DNA of 7,840 nucleotides from Pseudomonadota bacterium (lineage in GTDB: Bacteria; Myxococcota; Myxococcia; Myxococcales; Myxococcaceae). Made by a program: the position numbers and the translations under genes. Shown here piece by piece: positions 5,279 to 7,840 of this stretch; within the stretch, counting starts at the first letter, position 1, and each line of letters begins with the position of its first letter. A model generated the notes under the pieces. The model made no database searches, had not been told where the DNA came from, and saw only the letters and a list, made by a program, of their open reading frames with translations. The DNA is taken from positions 1 through 7,840 of the forward strand of contig JAFADT010000202.1 in the NCBI GenBank assembly GCA_023424585.1, written 5' to 3'.

Positions 5279-7087
5279 CTACACGGGCTCCGGCTCCGGA
5301 TCCCTCGCCGGCGCCAGCAGCGAGCCCTCCTGGCTGCTGAAGCGCCGGTCCATCTCCGTGCGCACGAAGCGTTCAATCTCCTCCGCGGTGGTCAGCTCCA
5401 TGGCGCCCTGGAGCATCTCCACGGCCTCGCCGCGGCTCACCCGGCGCATCAGGCGCTTCACCACGGGGATCTGCCCGGACGTCATGGACAGCTCGTCGAA
5501 GCCCAGCGCCAGGAGCACCAGGGTGAAGAGCGGGTCGCCCGCCATCTCGCCGCACATGGAGACGGGGATGTTGGCGGACTTCGCCGCGTCCACGATGCTC
5601 TGGAGCATGCGCAGCACCGACAGGTGCAGCGGCCGGTAGAGGTACGCCACCTCGCGGTTCTGGCGGTCGATGGCCAGCGAGTACTGGATGAGGTCGTTGG
5701 TGCCGACGGAGAAGAAGTCCGCCTCCTGCGCCAGCCGGTCCGCGATGGTCGCCGCGCTGGGCGTCTCCACCATGATGCCCACCGGGAAGCGCTTGCCCAC
5801 CGGGACGCCCGCGCGTCCCAGCGCCGTGCGGCACGCCTCCAGCTCGCTGCGCGCCTCGCGCAGCTCGCTCACGCCGCAGATGAGCGGGAACATCAGCCGC
5901 AGGTTGCCGTGCACGCTGGCGCGCAGGAGGGCGCGCAGTTGGACGCGGAACAGCTCCCGGTTGGACAGGCAGTAGCGGATGGCCCGCAGGCCCATGGCGG
6001 GGTTGGGCTCCTTCTCGTGCTTCGTCTTGCCCGGCACCTTGTCGCCGCCCAGGTCCAGCGTGCGGATGGTGACGGGCCGGCCGCCCATGGCCTCCAGCAC
6101 CTGCTTGTAGGCGCGGTAGTGCTCCTCCTCCGTGGGCGCCGTCTTGCGGTCCAGGAACATGAACTCCGTGCGGTACAGGCCGATGCCCTCCGCGCCGTGC
6201 GCCAGCAGCGAGGGGATCTCCTCCAGGAACTCCATGTTGCCGTTGAGCCGGATGCGGAAGCCGTCCGTGCTCACCGCGGGCTGGTCCTTCGTGGCCAGCG
6301 CCAGCTGCTCGCTCTCCAGGTAGCGGCGCTGCTCCTCGCGGAAGAGCGTGAGCTGGTCCTCCGTGGGGTTCACCAGCACCATGCCGCGCGTGCCGTCCAT
6401 GGCCACGAGGTCGCCCGGGGAGATCTGCTCGCTCGCTCGCCCCGCGCCCACCACCGCGGGCGTCTCCCGCGCGCGGGCCACGATGGCGGTGTGGCTGGTC
6501 TGGCCGCCCAGGTCCGTGACGAAACCGGCGACCCGCCCGCTGCGCGCCATCATGGCCGCGTCCGCGGGCGGCAGGTCATGTGCGACGACAATGGCCTCCG
6601 CGGGCACCTCCACCTCCTCGTCCACCACCTGGCCCATCAGGTTGCGGATGATGCGGTCCGCCACGTAGTCCACGTCCGAGCGGCGCTCGCGGAAGTACTC
6701 GTCCGGGATGTTGTCGAAGAGGTGCTTGATCTTCCGGGCCGTGCGGCGCACCGCCCACTCCGCGTTGATGCGGTCCTCCACGATGAGGCGGTTGACCTCG
6801 TCCACGAGCATGGGGTCGTGGAGCATCAGCCGGTGCGCCTCCAGGATGAGGGCGTGGTCGCTGCCCTCCGTGCGCGTGATCTGCTCCTTCAGCTCCGCGA
6901 GCTGGCGGTCGGACAGGTCGATGGCGGTCTTCATCCGCATCCGCTCGGGCTCCACCTCCGCGTCCGCCAGCCGCAGCTTGGGGGTGCGGATGCGCTTGCG
7001 GTCCAGGATGAAGGCGTGGCCCACCGCCACGCCCGGGGAGGCGCCGATGCCCGTCAACCTGAGTGTAGGGGTGGCCTGGCTGGTCAC
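5279..7087 (-). CDS. ptsI: Phosphoenolpyruvate-protein phosphotransferase (PTS enzyme I)
   Basis: Enzyme I takes phosphate from phosphoenolpyruvate onto a histidine and passes it to HPr, the first step of the cytoplasmic phosphotransferase relay. The 602-residue product is close to the ~575 of E. coli EI and aligns with it at a constant offset of about 10. The N-terminal swivel domain has GGQTSHTAIVARA with active-site His199. The C-terminal PEP barrel has GIGLYRTEF (R306), RTLDLGGDK (R342), the metal ligands E441 and D465 (in GTNDLIQYS), and MCGEMAG with the acid/base Cys512. All key residues are present. There is no N-terminal GAF domain, so it is not the long nitrogen-type PtsP, although databases may attach that name. 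The acidic/proline-rich tail is a small extension. The start is GTG at 7087-7085 with AGGA five bases upstream. HPr lies 42 bases upstream on the same strand, making an operon. Confidence 0.97.
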   Translation of the reverse strand: MTSQATPTLRLTGIGASPGVAVGHAFILDRKRIRTPKLRLADAEVEPERMRMKTAIDLSDRQLAELKEQITRTEGSDHALILEAHRLMLHDPMLVDEVNRLIVEDRINAEWAVRRTARKIKHLFDNIPDEYFRERRSDVDYVADRIIRNLMGQVVDEEVEVPAEAIVVAHDLPPADAAMMARSGRVAGFVTDLGGQTSHTAIVARARETPAVVGAGRASEQISPGDLVAMDGTRGMVLVNPTEDQLTLFREEQRRYLESEQLALATKDQPAVSTDGFRIRLNGNMEFLEEIPSLLAHGAEGIGLYRTEFMFLDRKTAPTEEEHYRAYKQVLEAMGGRPVTIRTLDLGGDKVPGKTKHEKEPNPAMGLRAIRYCLSNRELFRVQLRALLRASVHGNLRLMFPLICGVSELREARSELEACRTALGRAGVPVGKRFPVGIMVETPSAATIADRLAQEADFFSVGTNDLIQYSLAIDRQNREVAYLYRPLHLSVLRMLQSIVDAAKSANIPVSMCGEMAGDPLFTLVLLALGFDELSMTSGQIPVVKRLMRRVSRGEAVEMLQGAMELTTAEEIERFVRTEMDRRFSSQEGSLLAPARDPEPEPV

Positions 7088-7092
7088 GTTTT

Positions 7093-7096
7093 TCCT
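7093..7096 (-). promoter_or_regulatory. Ribosome binding site of ptsI
   Basis: AGGA on the minus strand, 5 bases before the GTG at 7087-7085, supports the GTG start used for enzyme I. The N-terminal motif GIGASPG begins 13 residues in, as expected for the family. Confidence 0.55.
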
Positions 7097-7129
7097 GACC
7101 TCATGGGGAGTCTAACGCCCCTTTGACGC

Positions 7130-7408
7130 TCACTGCGCTTCGCCAAACCGGTCCGCGATGAGGTTTTTCAATTCGGACAGGCAGGTTTCGGCATCCTCGC
7201 CCTTGCAGGTGAGGGTCACCTGGGTGCCCTGGGCCGCCGCGAGCATCAGCACGCCCATGATGGACTTGGCGTTGGCGCGCTGCCCGGAGGCCTCGATGGT
7301 GACCTCGCTCTTGAAGCGGTTGGCCACCTTGACCATCTGCGCCGCGGCCCGGGCGTGCAGCCCCAGCGCGTTGATGATCTCGAAGGTTCCCTTGGCTTCA
7401 CTGGCCAT
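7130..7408 (-). CDS. ptsH: HPr phosphocarrier protein
   Basis: HPr carries phosphate from enzyme I to the EII proteins. The 92-residue product is standard HPr size. ALGLHARAAA holds the phosphorylated His18 (equivalent to His15) and Arg20. ANAKSIMGVLMLAA holds Ser49, equivalent to regulatory Ser46, in the context recognised by HPr kinase/phosphorylase. The protein is therefore likely to be controlled by serine phosphorylation, a feature of Gram-positive bacteria and of many proteobacteria that carry hprK. No hprK is visible here. The ATG at 7408 has GGGAG 7 bases upstream (7416-7420 on the minus strand). The gene sits between a mannose-class EIID gene (33 bases upstream) and ptsI (42 bases downstream), so the three are almost certainly co-transcribed. 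The promoter must lie beyond the right edge. Confidence 0.97.
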   Translation of the reverse strand: MASEAKGTFEIINALGLHARAAAQMVKVANRFKSEVTIEASGQRANAKSIMGVLMLAAAQGTQVTLTCKGEDAETCLSELKNLIADRFGEAQ

Positions 7409-7441
7409 CGTGCGACTCCCGCTTCTCTCTTCAGTTCGTAC

Positions 7442-7840
7442 TCACAGAAAGGCGCCCGCCGCGCAGGCCAATCCCGCCGCGACGTAGAGGACCACGTAGG
7501 TGGGGACGCGCCGGTTGACGAGCACGTACGCCAGGACGCCCACCGCCAGGCACCCCACCGCCAGGAACGGCGCCCAGGTCCCGCCCGCCGTCGCCCCGAA
7601 GCTCACCGCCAGCCACGCGGCCAGGCCGCCCGCGCTCGCCGCCGCCACGCCCCGCAGCCGGGCGCCCTTGGCGGGCAGGTTCACCCGCGCCACGGCCTCC
7701 ACCAGCCGGTCCCCCAGGCTCAGGCCCAGCCAGTACAGCCGGATGCGCAAGAGCAGGTGCACCAGGTTGTAGAGCACCAGGAAGAGCGCCACCGCCCAGA
7801 CGCCCAGCAGCGGCACCATCGCCGCGCACAGGCCGCCCAC
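7442..7840 (-). CDS. PTS mannose/fructose/sorbose-family EIID component, C-terminal part (5' end off window)
   Basis: The frame runs open to the window edge, so the GTG at 7840 is probably internal. The visible 132 residues are hydrophobic. They start with PLLGVWAVALFLVLYNLVHL and continue RLYWLGLSLGDRLVEAVAR, which matches the conserved C-terminal part of mannose-family EIID, where a YN-x-x-H-L segment is followed by a Gly-rich G-x-x-x-G-x-x-L turn. Three more hydrophobic segments follow, ending near the stop. Full-length EIID is about 270 residues, so roughly half is missing. EIID pairs with EIIC in the membrane for sugar uptake. In several deltaproteobacterial-type genomes the mannose-class proteins sit in small clusters with hprK, rapZ, EIIA, HPr and EI and may act mainly in regulation. 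The 33-base gap to HPr shows an operon. EIID is more divergent than the HPr and EI calls, so the assignment rests partly on its neighbours. Confidence 0.82.
   Translation of the reverse strand: MGGLCAAMVPLLGVWAVALFLVLYNLVHLLLRIRLYWLGLSLGDRLVEAVARVNLPAKGARLRGVAAASAGGLAAWLAVSFGATAGGTWAPFLAVGCLAVGVLAYVLVNRRVPTYVVLYVAAGLACAAGAFL

Noticed and set aside
7084..7104. Six-codon mini-frame (ATG at 7104 on the minus strand) whose TGA overlaps the ptsI GTG start
   Set aside because: It could couple translation into ptsI, but it has no ribosome binding site of its own and is too short to distinguish from chance.
5165..7126. Open frame of 653 codons on the plus strand, antisense to ptsI
   Set aside because: It has the same shadow composition (His/Arg/Gln/Val-rich). 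The minus strand encodes enzyme I with every catalytic residue in place.
1..7840. Mobile element, CRISPR array, tRNA/rRNA or toxin-antitoxin content
   Set aside because: No transposase or integrase motifs, no direct-repeat arrays, no tRNA-like cloverleaf and no paired small genes were seen on either strand. Base composition looks even throughout.

Overview
The window is a 7.8-kb piece of a high-GC bacterial chromosome. Codon third positions are nearly all G or C, GTG starts are common and genes are densely packed. The gene content is a Pfam SpecificRecomb-type membrane protein, an MMPL/RND exporter, a short lipoprotein, an MgtC protein, and a mannose-class EIID gene next to HPr and EI. This fits a myxobacterium (Myxococcus/Corallococcus type). 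That assignment is inferred from style and gene content, not from a marker gene.

Left half, plus strand: (1) the 3' end of a polytopic 'site-specific recombinase' family membrane protein (1-813); (2) a complete 883-residue MMPL/RND transporter (929-3580); (3) a 201-residue lipoprotein ending in an EF-hand-like acidic loop (3681-4286); (4) an MgtC/SapB-family inner-membrane protein (4299-4817), 12 bases after the lipoprotein and probably translationally coupled to it. A candidate promoter overlaps the RND stop codon. A strong hairpin, followed by a T-rich stretch, lies between it and the lipoprotein gene.

Right half, minus strand: read from the right edge, the order is the 3' end of a mannose-family PTS EIID gene, ptsH (HPr), ptsI (enzyme I), then after a 94-base gap with a hairpin, a small PRC-barrel/DUF2171-like protein (4843-5184). 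EI and HPr keep every catalytic residue checked, including the HPr regulatory serine. They should therefore form a working phosphoryl relay. Its output is unknown from this window and may be regulatory rather than sugar uptake. The two halves converge at 4818-4842.

Most of the window is recognisable housekeeping or envelope content. I see no mobile element, CRISPR array, RNA gene or defence system. The least explained items are the lipoprotein with its terminal EF-hand-like loop, the hairpin leader in front of it, and the asymmetric TM4/TM10 motifs of the RND protein.
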